Origin: Nitrosopumilaceae archaeon
GTDB lineage: Archaea > Thermoproteota > Nitrososphaeria > Nitrososphaerales > Nitrosopumilaceae
Assembly: GCA_021296175.1 (NCBI GenBank)
Contig: JAGWAX010000006.1
Coordinates: forward strand, 1-32,338
DNA: 32,338 nt
Direction of reading: 5' to 3'
Part shown: one piece after another, positions 17,228-25,057 of the stretch
Numbering within the stretch: the stretch's first letter is position 1
How the letters are laid out: each line of letters opens with the position of its first letter
Translations under genes and position numbers: made by a program
The notes under the pieces: model-generated
Told to the model about the DNA's origin: nothing
Database searches by the model: none
The model's input: the letters and a program-made list of their open reading frames with translations, nothing else

Positions 17228-17904
17228 GAGACGATTCCTGCCTCCGCCTCCGGCGGGATGCCTATCTTTTCCGTATGCAGGGCGCCGGTCAGGTCGGGGC
17301 GCCTTGGAATGCCCTGCTTCATGCGGTGGAACGTAACGGTCATGTCGCACGCCGTATGTATGTTGGCAGTCTCCCCGGTCTGCGGGTCGAGTCCCGAGGG
17401 CACGTCTACTGCCATCTTGAACGGCCCTTGCTGCTCGTTGATGTATGCGATGGCCGACGAGTACGGCTCCCGGATGCTGCCCGTAATGCCGGTTCCGAAT
17501 ATCGCGTCTACAAGGATGTCAGGCGTGCCGCTTGGCGGCACAAACGCGGCGCCGCATGCCACCAGGGACACCGAGCCGGGCATCCTCTCCAAGAGGGACC
17601 AGTTCCACCGGCTCTCCTCCGTCTTTATCATGCCGGGGCTGCCTAGCAGGTGCACTGCGGGACGAGCCCCGTACCCGGCAAGGTGCCGGGCTACCACCAT
17701 CCCGTCGCCGCCGTTGTTTCCGAGGCCGGCGGCCACCAGAACGTGCTTGCCTGCCATGTCGTGCCCCTTGGCGCGTACGGCCTCCACCAGGCGCCTGGCG
17801 GCGGCGGCGCCGGCATTCTCCATCATGAATTTTTTGAGAAAGCCCATGTCGTGCCCCCTGTTCTCGATGTCATACATCTGGGACACCGTAATTGGAGGAT
17901 CCAT
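17224..17904 (-). CDS. nnrE: NAD(P)H-hydrate epimerase (YjeF_N domain)
   Basis: Interconverts R and S forms of hydrated NAD(P)H for repair of damaged cofactor. Family features: TVSQMYDIENRG at the start, GLGNNGGDGMVVARHL (the nucleotide-binding loop), DAIFGTGITG, AVDVPSGLDPQTG and the Thr/Asp-containing MTVTFHRMKQG. The protein is 226 residues, so the ADP-dependent dehydratase domain often fused at the C-terminus in archaea is missing here. Start ATG 17904 is chosen because aaattaag (17927-17934) is centred 26 nt upstream. It is the first gene of a leftward operon with the MBL hydrolase and possibly cobT. Confidence 0.9.
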   Translation of the reverse strand: MDPPITVSQMYDIENRGHDMGFLKKFMMENAGAAAARRLVEAVRAKGHDMAGKHVLVAAGLGNNGGDGMVVARHLAGYGARPAVHLLGSPGMIKTEESRWNWSLLERMPGSVSLVACGAAFVPPSGTPDILVDAIFGTGITGSIREPYSSAIAYINEQQGPFKMAVDVPSGLDPQTGETANIHTACDMTVTFHRMKQGIPRRPDLTGALHTEKIGIPPEAEAGIVS

Positions 17905-18035
17905 GGCGTGGTGGGCGGGGGCGGCCAAATTAAGCTTGCCAAGCGTCGGCAGCAGGCGCGGGGCAGCCGCACCCGTGAATGCGGCCGCGGGCAAAAGCTC
18001 TCAAGGAATTTAACGGGGCCCTTGGCAGTACAATC

Positions 18036-19256
18036 GTGAAGAGTGTCCTCACGCTTGATGACTTTGACCTCAGGGGCAAGACCGTGTTTCTGAGGGTCGA
18101 CATAAACTGTCCCATCGACCCCAATACAATGGAGATTCTAGGCACAAAGCGGATAGAGGAGGCGGCGGCCAGCCTAAAGTCGCTGCAGGATGCAAAGGTG
18201 GTGATCGCATCCCACCAGGGAAGGGTGGGCAACAACGACTATACCGGAATGTCAAGCCATGCGGGGGTGCTCCAGAAGGTGACCGGCCGCAGCATCAGAT
18301 ACGTGGAGGACGTGATGGGGGCAGCTGCCCAGGACGAGATACGAAACATGAGGGACGGCGACATCATACTGCTTGACAATCTCAGGTTCTGCGCGGAGGA
18401 GAACTATGAGTTTCCTCCCGAGGCCGCCGCCAAGACGATAATGGTCTCCAGGCTCTCAAAGCTGTTCGACGCGTGCGTCATGGACTCGTTTCCGAGCGCG
18501 CACAGGCAGCATCCGTCGATTGTGGGCTTTCCCCACGTGCTGCCGGCGTGCGCCGGCAGGATCGTAGAGCGCGAGGTCCAGAACCTCGACAACATAATGA
18601 CGGTGGCAAAGGCCCCCCACGTGATCGTGTTGGGGGGCTCAAAGGTGCCCGACAGGCTCGAGGCCATAAAGATGCTGATAGAGAACGGCAGGGCCGACCA
18701 CATACTGCTGACCGGGCTCATTGGAAACGTGTTCCTGCGCGCCCAGGCAAGGATAAAATCGTCGCTTGGGATAAAACGCGAGGAGGAGGCAGTGGCAAGG
18801 GCCCACGCGCTGATCGGCGAGTATCCCGACGTGTTTGCCACCCCCGTGGACGTGGCAATCGACAAGGACGGCGAGAGGGTCGAGATGGACGTCAGGGAGA
18901 TGAGCAGGGGGGACAAGGTGTACGACATGGGCCCAAAGACGGTGGAATACTACTCAAGGCTGATATCGGGCGCCGGCACCGTGTTCATAAGCGGCCCTGC
19001 GGGGTTCTTTGAGAACGAGAACTTTAGCTACGGGACAAACTCCCTGCTGAGGGCAGTCGCGGACTCCATGGCCACCACCATAGTCAGCGGCGGCCACCTG
19101 ACCTCGGCGCTAAAAAAGCTGGGGCTGACTGACAGGATAAACCACATCAGCACCGCCGGCGGGGCCCTCGTGTTGTACCTGACAGGCAAGCGCCTTCCCA
19201 TGATAAGCGCGCTAGAGGATGCGGCCGCCAGGCACAGGAACCAGGGGCCTAGATGA
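18036..19256 (+). CDS. pgk: Phosphoglycerate kinase
   Basis: Interconverts 1,3-bisphosphoglycerate and 3-phosphoglycerate. In autotrophic thaumarchaea it serves mainly gluconeogenesis. Archaeal-type features: GKTVFLRVDINCPID, the substrate-binding SHQGRVG and LDNLRFC, FPSAHRQHPSIVGFP, VIVLGGSKVPDRL, GPAGFFENE and the nucleotide-binding loop STAGGALVLYLTG. The length (406) is normal for the archaeal group. Start GTG 18036 follows aatttaac (18007-18014) by 26 nt; the track ATG at 17979 lies upstream of that promoter. It is divergent from nnrE. Confidence 0.95.
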   Translation: MKSVLTLDDFDLRGKTVFLRVDINCPIDPNTMEILGTKRIEEAAASLKSLQDAKVVIASHQGRVGNNDYTGMSSHAGVLQKVTGRSIRYVEDVMGAAAQDEIRNMRDGDIILLDNLRFCAEENYEFPPEAAAKTIMVSRLSKLFDACVMDSFPSAHRQHPSIVGFPHVLPACAGRIVEREVQNLDNIMTVAKAPHVIVLGGSKVPDRLEAIKMLIENGRADHILLTGLIGNVFLRAQARIKSSLGIKREEEAVARAHALIGEYPDVFATPVDVAIDKDGERVEMDVREMSRGDKVYDMGPKTVEYYSRLISGAGTVFISGPAGFFENENFSYGTNSLLRAVADSMATTIVSGGHLTSALKKLGLTDRINHISTAGGALVLYLTGKRLPMISALEDAAARHRNQGPR

Positions 19257-19322
19257 TACGAGTTTGCCGCCCCAAGGGATGCCGGCAGTGGCGGGGGATA
19301 CGAGTACCTGTGATCAGGAGCA

Positions 19323-19532
19323 TTGGGGCACCGTCGAGTTGCGGCGGCGGCGATCGGGGTGGCGGCTGCAGGGATGGCGGCATGCATGACGGCGGCGGCA
19401 TCTGCCCCTCCGCATGGCGCCTTCAAATACGGCATTTACGGACTAGAACTATCACGCCGTGCGGATCCGGCGGACTCGGATTCGCATGACGTGTCGCGAC
19501 CGCGCACGGAAGGGCCGTACAGGTATAGCTAA
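19323..19532 (+). CDS. Possible small secreted peptide
   Basis: A 69-residue frame from TTG 19323. Its first 26 residues resemble a signal peptide: basic n-region, Ala/Gly/Met-rich core, and AASA before PPHGAF. The rest is polar. No TATA-like box is seen upstream; it could be read through from pgk 66 bp before. An overlapping frame exists, so this may be chance in G/C-rich DNA. Confidence 0.3.
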   Translation: MGHRRVAAAAIGVAAAGMAACMTAAASAPPHGAFKYGIYGLELSRRADPADSDSHDVSRPRTEGPYRYS

Positions 19533-19629
19533 AAGCAAAAGTCCCCGGGGGATCAAATTTGCCAAATGTAATGCGCCATGTTCACCGCGGCCGTCACCGT
19601 TCGCGGGAACCGCGCCTGGCGCCGCCTCG

Positions 19630-21810
19630 TCAGTCGGCCCCGGTCACCGTCACGCCGACCATCCGGAAATTGCTCGTGCCAAAGTCGCCCGTCGAGGTGG
19701 CGTTGACGGCGTACTTGGCCTTGTCAGGATAGTCAGCGGACGGTTTTACCACCAGGGTGTTTCCATCGATCTCAAAGAGGTCAGAGTCCCCGCCGGTTCC
19801 TATGCCGTATGCCGGGTTCTGGCCGTCAAGGATCGGGTTTTGCGCGGCGATGTTTCCTACCTTCTTCGCTGCGCCGTCGTCGCCGCCGCGTAGGTCGATG
19901 GACGCGTTGTCCAGAACGACGTACCAGCTGCCCAAGTTTTGAACGAAGGACGAGGCGCGGCCGAACATCCGGTCCATGTTTTTCACGTTTGAGACGCCCC
20001 ATCCGGAGACGTCGCCGTTGAAGGACGATGCGATGTGGAACATCTCCCCCATGTTGGTCACGCCCGAGACGTCCCATCCGGAGACGTCACCGTTGAAAGA
20101 TGACCTGCTGAACATCCTGTACATGTTTTCCACGTTTGAGACGTCCCATCCGGAGAGGCGGCTGTGGAAGAACGGCGTACCCTGGAACATGCCGCTCATG
20201 TCCGTCACTGTGGAGACGTCCCAGTTTGAGATGTTTTCGTTGAAGGCAGAGCCGCTGAACATGTAACCCATGTCCGTCACTTTGGAGACGTCCCAGTTTA
20301 GATGTTTTCGTTGAAGGCAGAGCTGCAAACGTTTCGTGCATGTCCGTCACGTCCGAGACGTCCCAATTTGAGATGTCGCCGCTAAAGTCAGAATCTTGGA
20401 ACATGCCGCTCATGTTAGTCACTTTGGAGACGTCCCAATTTGAGATGTCGCCCTTGAATTTAGAATTTTGGAACATGCCGCTCATGTTAGTCACTTTGGA
20501 GACGTCCCAACCGGAGATGTCGCCGTTAAAGTCAGAATCTTGGAACATGCCGCTCATGTCAGTCACTCCGGAGAGATCCGGAGTATCTGCAGTATGGGAT
20601 GTAAACACCACTTTTCTGAACGCGAAAGCCATAGACTCCCATTGGGCGTCACCCCACTGTTCAATTGACACGGTTTTGTAGGCGTTATCGTGATCTTCGG
20701 TAAGCAGTATCCTCGTAAAGTCGCCATATATGCGGACAGTGTATTCCCCGGCATCCGTATACGCGTGGCTCTGGTCTCCGGTGACGTTGGCAGATATGCT
20801 GCCGTCGCCCCAGTCTACCGTGTAGGCGCCAGTCGCGTTGCCCACAGGGATGGTTATGGACTCGTTTGGCGAGATGGTCCTCCACGTGGTGACAAACGGC
20901 CTGTCGCCGGTGTCTTCTATGTCGGCGCTGCTGAGCCTCGGGTTCCTGGGCGCGTCTGGCTGTTTGTCGGCAGGCACGAATCCCAGGTTTAGCATCGTTC
21001 TGACGTCGTCATGGGACACCCTCAGGGACAGCGTTACTCCGTCCGGGCACGAACAGCCATCACACACAATTTGGTGGGTGCGCTCCGTCTTGAGATCTAA
21101 CACGTCCACGCCCAAACCCGCATAATACGCCCTGAGCACGTCCAGGCTGTGCACGTGTCCCCACGGATTGCCGCCACATTGTATGGGGTCGATTTGGATC
21201 CAGGCCGTTTCCTCCACGTCGTCCAGGACTGCCGGGATTTCAAACAGCTCGCCGGCGCCTATCTGTCGCACCATATCGTACGCCGACAGGGCCTGGATTT
21301 CTCCAAGCGGCACGCTGGCAGTCACAAACGACAGGGAACTGGCCGCGGCCACATTCGTGGCACCGTGGCAATCAACAAGTATCTGTTTCACTGCCTGCTT
21401 GTCTGTATCGGAGACTATGAGCAGCACGGAATAACTGCCGGTGACGTTGGCGTCCAACATCTCGCTGATCCTGTCGAACAGTCCCGCGTCGAACTTTCCG
21501 GCATTGGCGGTTTCCTGCCGGTCCTTGCAGTCTTTCCCGCTGTGGGATGTTTCCGGGCTTGCCTGCAACCCGGCTGCCGCCTTCCATCCCCTTTCTGCAA
21601 GTTTGGCAGATGATGACTCGTTGACGCACGCCGGCGTGCCACCGGGTGACTGCATCAGTATTTGCCGTCGCGGCACTGTATCTCGTCGAATGGGACGCCT
21701 TCCCGTATCTGCTGAAGCGGGGACGGGATCGCGTCGGCGCCTGCGGCAGGCACGGCAGCTGACAGCACGAATGCCGCCAGCGCGAGACCGGGCATCGCGG
21801 CTTTCAGCAT
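19630..21810 (-). pseudogene. Secreted PKD + DUF285 (BspA-like) repeat protein, three frameshifts
   Basis: ATG 21810 follows a TATA-like acatatat (26 nt) and opens a signal peptide (GLALAAFVLSAAVPAAGADA), then a segment typical of thaumarchaeal exported proteins (PLQQIREGV...IQCRDGKY). A TGA follows, but one frame over the sequence continues LMQSPGGTPACV and SAKLAERGW; one missing base near 21657 explains it. Then come a PKD-like domain (YTVDWGDGS...AYTDAGEYTVRIYG) and eight DUF285 units of the type ISNWDVSKVTNMSGMF. Two more 1-bp losses (about 20300 and 20324) are obvious against the next repeat. BspA-like proteins are adhesins or surface proteins in other microbes. The two track ORFs (607 and 232 aa) are pieces of this gene. 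Real decay, phase variation or base-calling errors are all possible. Confidence 0.8.
19960..20580. repeat. Array of about 75-bp DUF285-coding repeats
   Basis: Eight tandem units share a core such as gagacgtcccantttgagatgt and cat(g)ccgctcatgt. Neighbouring units are highly similar in DNA as well as protein, for example the two units around 20390-20540, pointing to recent internal duplication. Confidence 0.85.
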
Positions 21811-21831
21811 CAAGAGTGGCTACGCGGGTGG

Positions 21832-21841
21832 TACATATATG
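21832..21841 (-). promoter_or_regulatory. TATA-like box of the BspA-like gene
   Basis: tacatatatg is centred about 26 nt upstream of ATG 21810 on the minus strand. It supports the start in the signal-peptide frame over that of the track ORF. Confidence 0.5.
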
Positions 21842-21879
21842 ATCTTGACTTGGGGGGGGCGCCGTCCAACCCGAGTATA

Positions 21880-22053
21880 TCAATTGGTGCGTAGGGTTCC
21901 TTGAGCACATAGGGCGGACCGATTAGCGCCAACCCTATTGACGCAGAGACTATCTTCCAATTCGCGATATAGACTCTGGGCCGGCATATCACTCTTGACG
22001 CCCATGTCACGAATTGGAAGCAGCACCCAACAGGAAGACTTCAGAATACGCAC
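21880..22053 (-). CDS. Possible 57-residue hypothetical protein
   Basis: GTG 22053 opens 57 codons (MRILKSSCWVLLPIRDMG...) with a TATA-like gcatataatc about 20 nt upstream. An overlapping 66-residue frame (22010-21810) with one hydrophobic stretch (IVSASIGLALIGPPYVL) competes with it. The 350-bp interval 21811-22160 is more A/T-rich than its neighbours and may hold remnants of a gene. No family is recognised. Confidence 0.22.
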   Translation of the reverse strand: MRILKSSCWVLLPIRDMGVKSDMPAQSLYRELEDSLCVNRVGANRSALCAQGTLRTN

Positions 22054-22160
22054 GAACTTTGGATCGGGATTATATGCCGGCTTATTGGGGGAAAAATCAT
22101 ATCCGTATGTTTGATTTCATATGTTCCACTAACACTAACACTTACACCGATGCCAAGTTC

Positions 22161-22565
22161 CTACAACGGCGCCCCGCAGCCGGGATTCGGGCATGCGCGC
22201 TCCTCTGCCCTTCCCAGGTGGACCGTTTGGGAGCAGGCGCCGCACTTCATCTCGTCCACCGCGTCAAAGAGGCGCAGCCACATCGTGTTAAAGTTCTGCG
22301 CTATGTTGCGCACAAGGCCCGACTCGCACAGCGACACAAAGTCGGACTCGACGTCGCACACGTCGCACGCGTCGTCCACGACGCCTTTTTTGCGCATGAT
22401 GCCCAGGACTTCGTCGTTGGTAAACCGGAGCTCGAGGTCGTTGAAGTTCTCAAATATCGCGCGGCGCATCTCAAGGTTCAGCGCGGCGGTGGCGGCGTTA
22501 TTGCCAGAAGCGGCGGTGTCGGCAGCGTCGTCGGCCCCTGCCGCCCCGTCAGAATCGCCGGCCAT
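22161..22565 (-). CDS. Zinc-ribbon protein at the end of the suf cluster
   Basis: A 134-residue protein, unknown by name. An acidic Ala/Asp/Gly leader (about 30 residues) is followed by a helical segment (RRAIFENFNDLELRFTNDE). A pair CDVCD and further Cys (SLCESG) come next. The C-terminal treble-clef/zinc ribbon has CGAC and CPNPGCG. Its ATG directly follows the sufU stop (TAGATG), so it is coupled to the suf cluster and probably works in Fe-S biogenesis or its control. The partner is not known. Confidence 0.75.
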   Translation of the reverse strand: MAGDSDGAAGADDAADTAASGNNAATAALNLEMRRAIFENFNDLELRFTNDEVLGIMRKKGVVDDACDVCDVESDFVSLCESGLVRNIAQNFNTMWLRLFDAVDEMKCGACSQTVHLGRAEERACPNPGCGAPL

Positions 22566-23060
22566 CTAGTACAGTCCAGCAACCTCTTCTTTTAGTCTGT
22601 CGATCTCCTCAGAAGACGTGGCGGCATCCGCGGCGGCCGGGTCAGCAGAGCTGCCCGAATCCTGCATGTGCCTTCCAAGATACGTGTATAGCGCCGACTT
22701 GAACACCTTTAGTGACAGCAGCGCGCACTTTATGCGGACCGCCTGCAGGTGCTCCAGCCCCAGCTCGCCCAGTATGTCGTCCTTGCCGACTGCCCTCACG
22801 TCCTCCAGGCTCTTTCCCTTTGTAATCTCAGTCAGTACCGACGAGCACGCCATGCAGATTGCGCAGCCCTTGCCATGGAACTTTATGTCAGAGACGGTGT
22901 TGTCAGATATGTTCATGTCTATGTCTATGCTGTCACCGCACAGCGGGTTTGAGTCATGAAACGTCACGTCGGGGTCCTCTATCTTGCCAAAGTTTGCCGG
23001 ATTCCTCGAATAGTCCACGATCATCTCGTGGTAGATGTCCGCGTTGCCGCCGCTGCTCAT
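22566..23060 (-). CDS. sufU: SufU/IscU-type Fe-S scaffold or sulfur-transfer protein
   Basis: Receives sulfur from SufS for Fe-S cluster assembly. The family metal/cluster ligands are present: Cys41 in PLCGDS, Cys66 in GKGCAICMACSSVL (with extra Cys69 and Cys72), and the last Cys in RIKCALLSLKV. The N-terminus (YHEMIVDYSRNPANFG) is typical. A C-terminal acidic and coiled tail of about 25 residues extends beyond the core. The start overlaps the sufS stop by 4 bp (ATGA). Confidence 0.93.
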   Translation of the reverse strand: MSSGGNADIYHEMIVDYSRNPANFGKIEDPDVTFHDSNPLCGDSIDIDMNISDNTVSDIKFHGKGCAICMACSSVLTEITKGKSLEDVRAVGKDDILGELGLEHLQAVRIKCALLSLKVFKSALYTYLGRHMQDSGSSADPAAADAATSSEEIDRLKEEVAGLY

Positions 23061-24616
23061 TTTACGGCCCCGTCCTCCTCTTTCTTGCCGCGCACCGCAA
23101 ACTTTTGCGCCACCGCGTCAAGCGATTCTACCAGCGCGTCGATCTCGGAGGTCGTATTGTACAGGTAAAAGCTCGCCCTTGACGTGGCCGCCACGTCGAG
23201 CTTTTCCATCAGCACCTGCGCGCAGTGGTGTCCCGACCGGAGCGCCACGCCGGCCTCGTCTATTATGTACGCGACGTCGTGCGGGTGCACCGACTGGAAG
23301 TTAAACGAGATGACGCCGCCGCGCCTCGAGGCGTCCTTTGGCCCGTATATCTTGAGATCCGGCACGGCCGACAGTTTCTCTAGCGCATATTTCGTGAGGA
23401 GCACCTCGTGGCTTCTGACGTTCTTCATCCCGATCCGCTCAAGATAGTCTATGGCGGCACCCAGCCCTATCACGTCGGCGATGTTTGGCGTGCCGGCCTC
23501 GAACTTGTACGGCAGGTCGTTCCACGTGGACTCGTACTTGTGCACCTCGCGTATCATGTCGCCGCCCCCGTGGAACGGCACCATCTCGCCCAGCATTCTC
23601 TTGCTAGCCCAGAGTATGCCTATGCCGGTGGGCCCCAACATCTTGTGGCCGGAGAATGCAAAAAAGTCACACCCGAGCGACGCGATGTCGACTGGCATGT
23701 GCGGCACGGCCTGGGCGCCGTCCACCAGCGTGGGGACGTCGGCGGCCTTGCACTTTGATATGATTGCATCGGCGTCTGTGATGGTGCCAAGCACGTTTGA
23801 CATCAGGCTGAACGCGACCAGCCTCACCCTCCCGGTCCCAAGCAGCCTGTCCAGATCGTCAAGAATCAGCTCGCCGTTGTCGTCAATCCTGACATATTCC
23901 AGGACCGCCCCCCTTTCCTCGGCCACGAGCTGCCACGGCACAATGTTGCTGTGGTGCTCGTATTCCGTAGTGACTATGATGTCGCCGGGCTTTACGTGGC
24001 CCCTTCCCCACGCGTACGCCACCAAGTTGATCGCCTCAGTAGTGCCGCGGACGAATATTATCTCCTGCCGGTCCTTGACGTTTACAAACTTGGCCACCTT
24101 GTCCCGGACCGCCTCGTAGGCCTCAGTGGCCTCCTCGGCGAGCGCGTATACGGCCCTGTGGGTGTTCGCATTGTACGTCCTGTAGTAGTCGCCTATCGCG
24201 TCTATCACCTGCGTGGGCTTTTGCGTGGTGGATGCATTATCCAGGTATACCAGGGGCTTGCCGTCCCTGACGGTCCTGGCAAGTATCGGAAAGTCCCCCC
24301 GGAGATCCTCAAAGTTTACTGCGGGCGGCGCAGTGGATTTTGTTTGCGAAGGGGGCTGCTGTGGCCGCGGCTGTTGAGCATTGTGCGGCAGTTTTTGCTG
24401 CTGCTGCGGTTGCTGCTGCTGTGGTGTTTGCTGCTGCGGTTGCTGCTGCTGTGGTGTTTGCTGCTGCTGTGGTGTTTGCTGCTGCTGCTGTGGTTGTTTT
24501 TGCACATGCTGTGATTGCCGATGATGTCGATTCCGGCGGCGTGCCTTTTTGCCCTGCTGTTGCTGTTGTTGTGGCTGCTGCTGCCGTGATGGTTGCCCAT
24601 TCTGAGTCGCGTCCAT
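23057..24616 (-). CDS. sufS: SufS cysteine desulfurase with polyglutamine N-terminal extension
   Basis: PLP enzyme that takes sulfur from cysteine for Fe-S clusters. The conserved domain starts at FEDLRGDFPIL near residue 100: YLDNASTTQKP, TTEYEHHSNIVPW, VDGAQAVPH, the PLP lysine in FSGHKMLGPTGIG and the catalytic Cys (about residue 465) in RSGHHCAQVLM. The first 95 residues are unusual, with Gln-Pro-Thr repeats ((Q)n-TP, Q-PQQQ) around a basic patch (KKARRRNRHHR). They are encoded by near-pure ctg/ttg-type microsatellite. SufS proteins normally lack this. The stop overlaps sufU; Rieske ends 9 bp upstream. Confidence 0.95.
   Translation of the reverse strand: MDATQNGQPSRQQQPQQQQQQGKKARRRNRHHRQSQHVQKQPQQQQQTPQQQQTPQQQQPQQQTPQQQQPQQQQKLPHNAQQPRPQQPPSQTKSTAPPAVNFEDLRGDFPILARTVRDGKPLVYLDNASTTQKPTQVIDAIGDYYRTYNANTHRAVYALAEEATEAYEAVRDKVAKFVNVKDRQEIIFVRGTTEAINLVAYAWGRGHVKPGDIIVTTEYEHHSNIVPWQLVAEERGAVLEYVRIDDNGELILDDLDRLLGTGRVRLVAFSLMSNVLGTITDADAIISKCKAADVPTLVDGAQAVPHMPVDIASLGCDFFAFSGHKMLGPTGIGILWASKRMLGEMVPFHGGGDMIREVHKYESTWNDLPYKFEAGTPNIADVIGLGAAIDYLERIGMKNVRSHEVLLTKYALEKLSAVPDLKIYGPKDASRRGGVISFNFQSVHPHDVAYIIDEAGVALRSGHHCAQVLMEKLDVAATSRASFYLYNTTSEIDALVESLDAVAQKFAVRGKKEEDGAVK
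24370..24590. repeat. CAG/CAA (polyGln) microsatellite in sufS
   Basis: On the minus strand, runs of cagcagcagcaa with aca and cca interruptions encode Gln-rich repeats (TPQQQQ units). Other frames of the same tract give the poly-Ala, Asn/Ser and Leu ORFs of the track, which are shadows. Confidence 0.9.
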
Positions 24617-24625
24617 GGCCGATCA

Positions 24626-25057
24626 CTACGCCTCTACGTATATCTGTCCATCGTCCACTCTAACATTGTAGACCTGCACGGGTTTTTCGGCGGGGGGGTT
24701 CAGGGGGCAGCCGGACTCCAAGTCAAACACGGAAAGATGCAACGGGCAGCGCACGCCGTCGGGCCCCAGAAAACCCGTCGACAGGTCCGCGTCCTCGTGG
24801 GTGCACATCAAATCAGTCGCGCGTATCACCCCGCCCTGGTTTGCGACCAGCATCCTGCGGCCGCCCTCATGATCCTCGAATTTTTGCAGCGTCCCGTCTG
24901 CAACGTCGGAAAGCGGGCACACGTAGAGCCATCCTTTTTTGTCGTCGCGGCTGTCGCCGGCACCCACACCTGCGGCAGCGTCCACGGCAGCGTTCTTGTC
25001 GCCGCCGCCGCCGTCATCATCAGCGGTACTTGTAGTGTTGCTCAATCTCCGCATCCT
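24626..25057 (-). CDS. Rieske-type [2Fe-2S] ferredoxin in suf operon
   Basis: Soluble Rieske protein. The two cluster-binding motifs CTH (in MCTHEDADLS) and CPLH (in VRCPLHLSVFD) supply two Cys and two His, and the following CPLNPPAEKPV is typical of dioxygenase-type ferredoxins. It may hand electrons to Fe-S assembly or to oxygenases; the partner is unknown. The N-terminus is a low-complexity Asp/Gly/Ala leader. The start is uncertain: ATG 25057 overlaps the sufD end by 38 bp, GTG 24985 would remove most of the leader, and the track start at 25120 looks too far inside sufD. Confidence 0.85.
   Translation of the reverse strand, partial: RMRRLSNTTSTADDDGGGGDKNAAVDAAAGVGAGDSRDDKKGWLYVCPLSDVADGTLQKFEDHEGGRRMLVANQGGVIRATDLMCTHEDADLSTGFLGPDGVRCPLHLSVFDLESGCPLNPPAEKPVQVYNVRVDDGQIYVEA

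Noticed and set aside
20300-20330. Programmed frameshift in the BspA-like gene
   Set aside because: No slippery heptamer or downstream structure was seen, and comparison with adjacent repeats shows simple single-base losses.
19960-20580. Regular 75-bp repeats considered as a CRISPR array
   Set aside because: The repeats are contiguous coding units of a DUF285 protein with no unique spacers and no cas genes.
22014-22595. 193-residue plus-strand ORF
   Set aside because: Covers the zinc-ribbon gene in antisense; the Cys motifs and TAGATG coupling support the minus strand.
23951-24514. Leu-rich, Ala-rich and Asn/Ser-rich ORFs over the sufS 5' region
   Set aside because: Alternative-frame translations of the CAG/CAA microsatellite; the polyGln frame continues into a conserved SufS domain.
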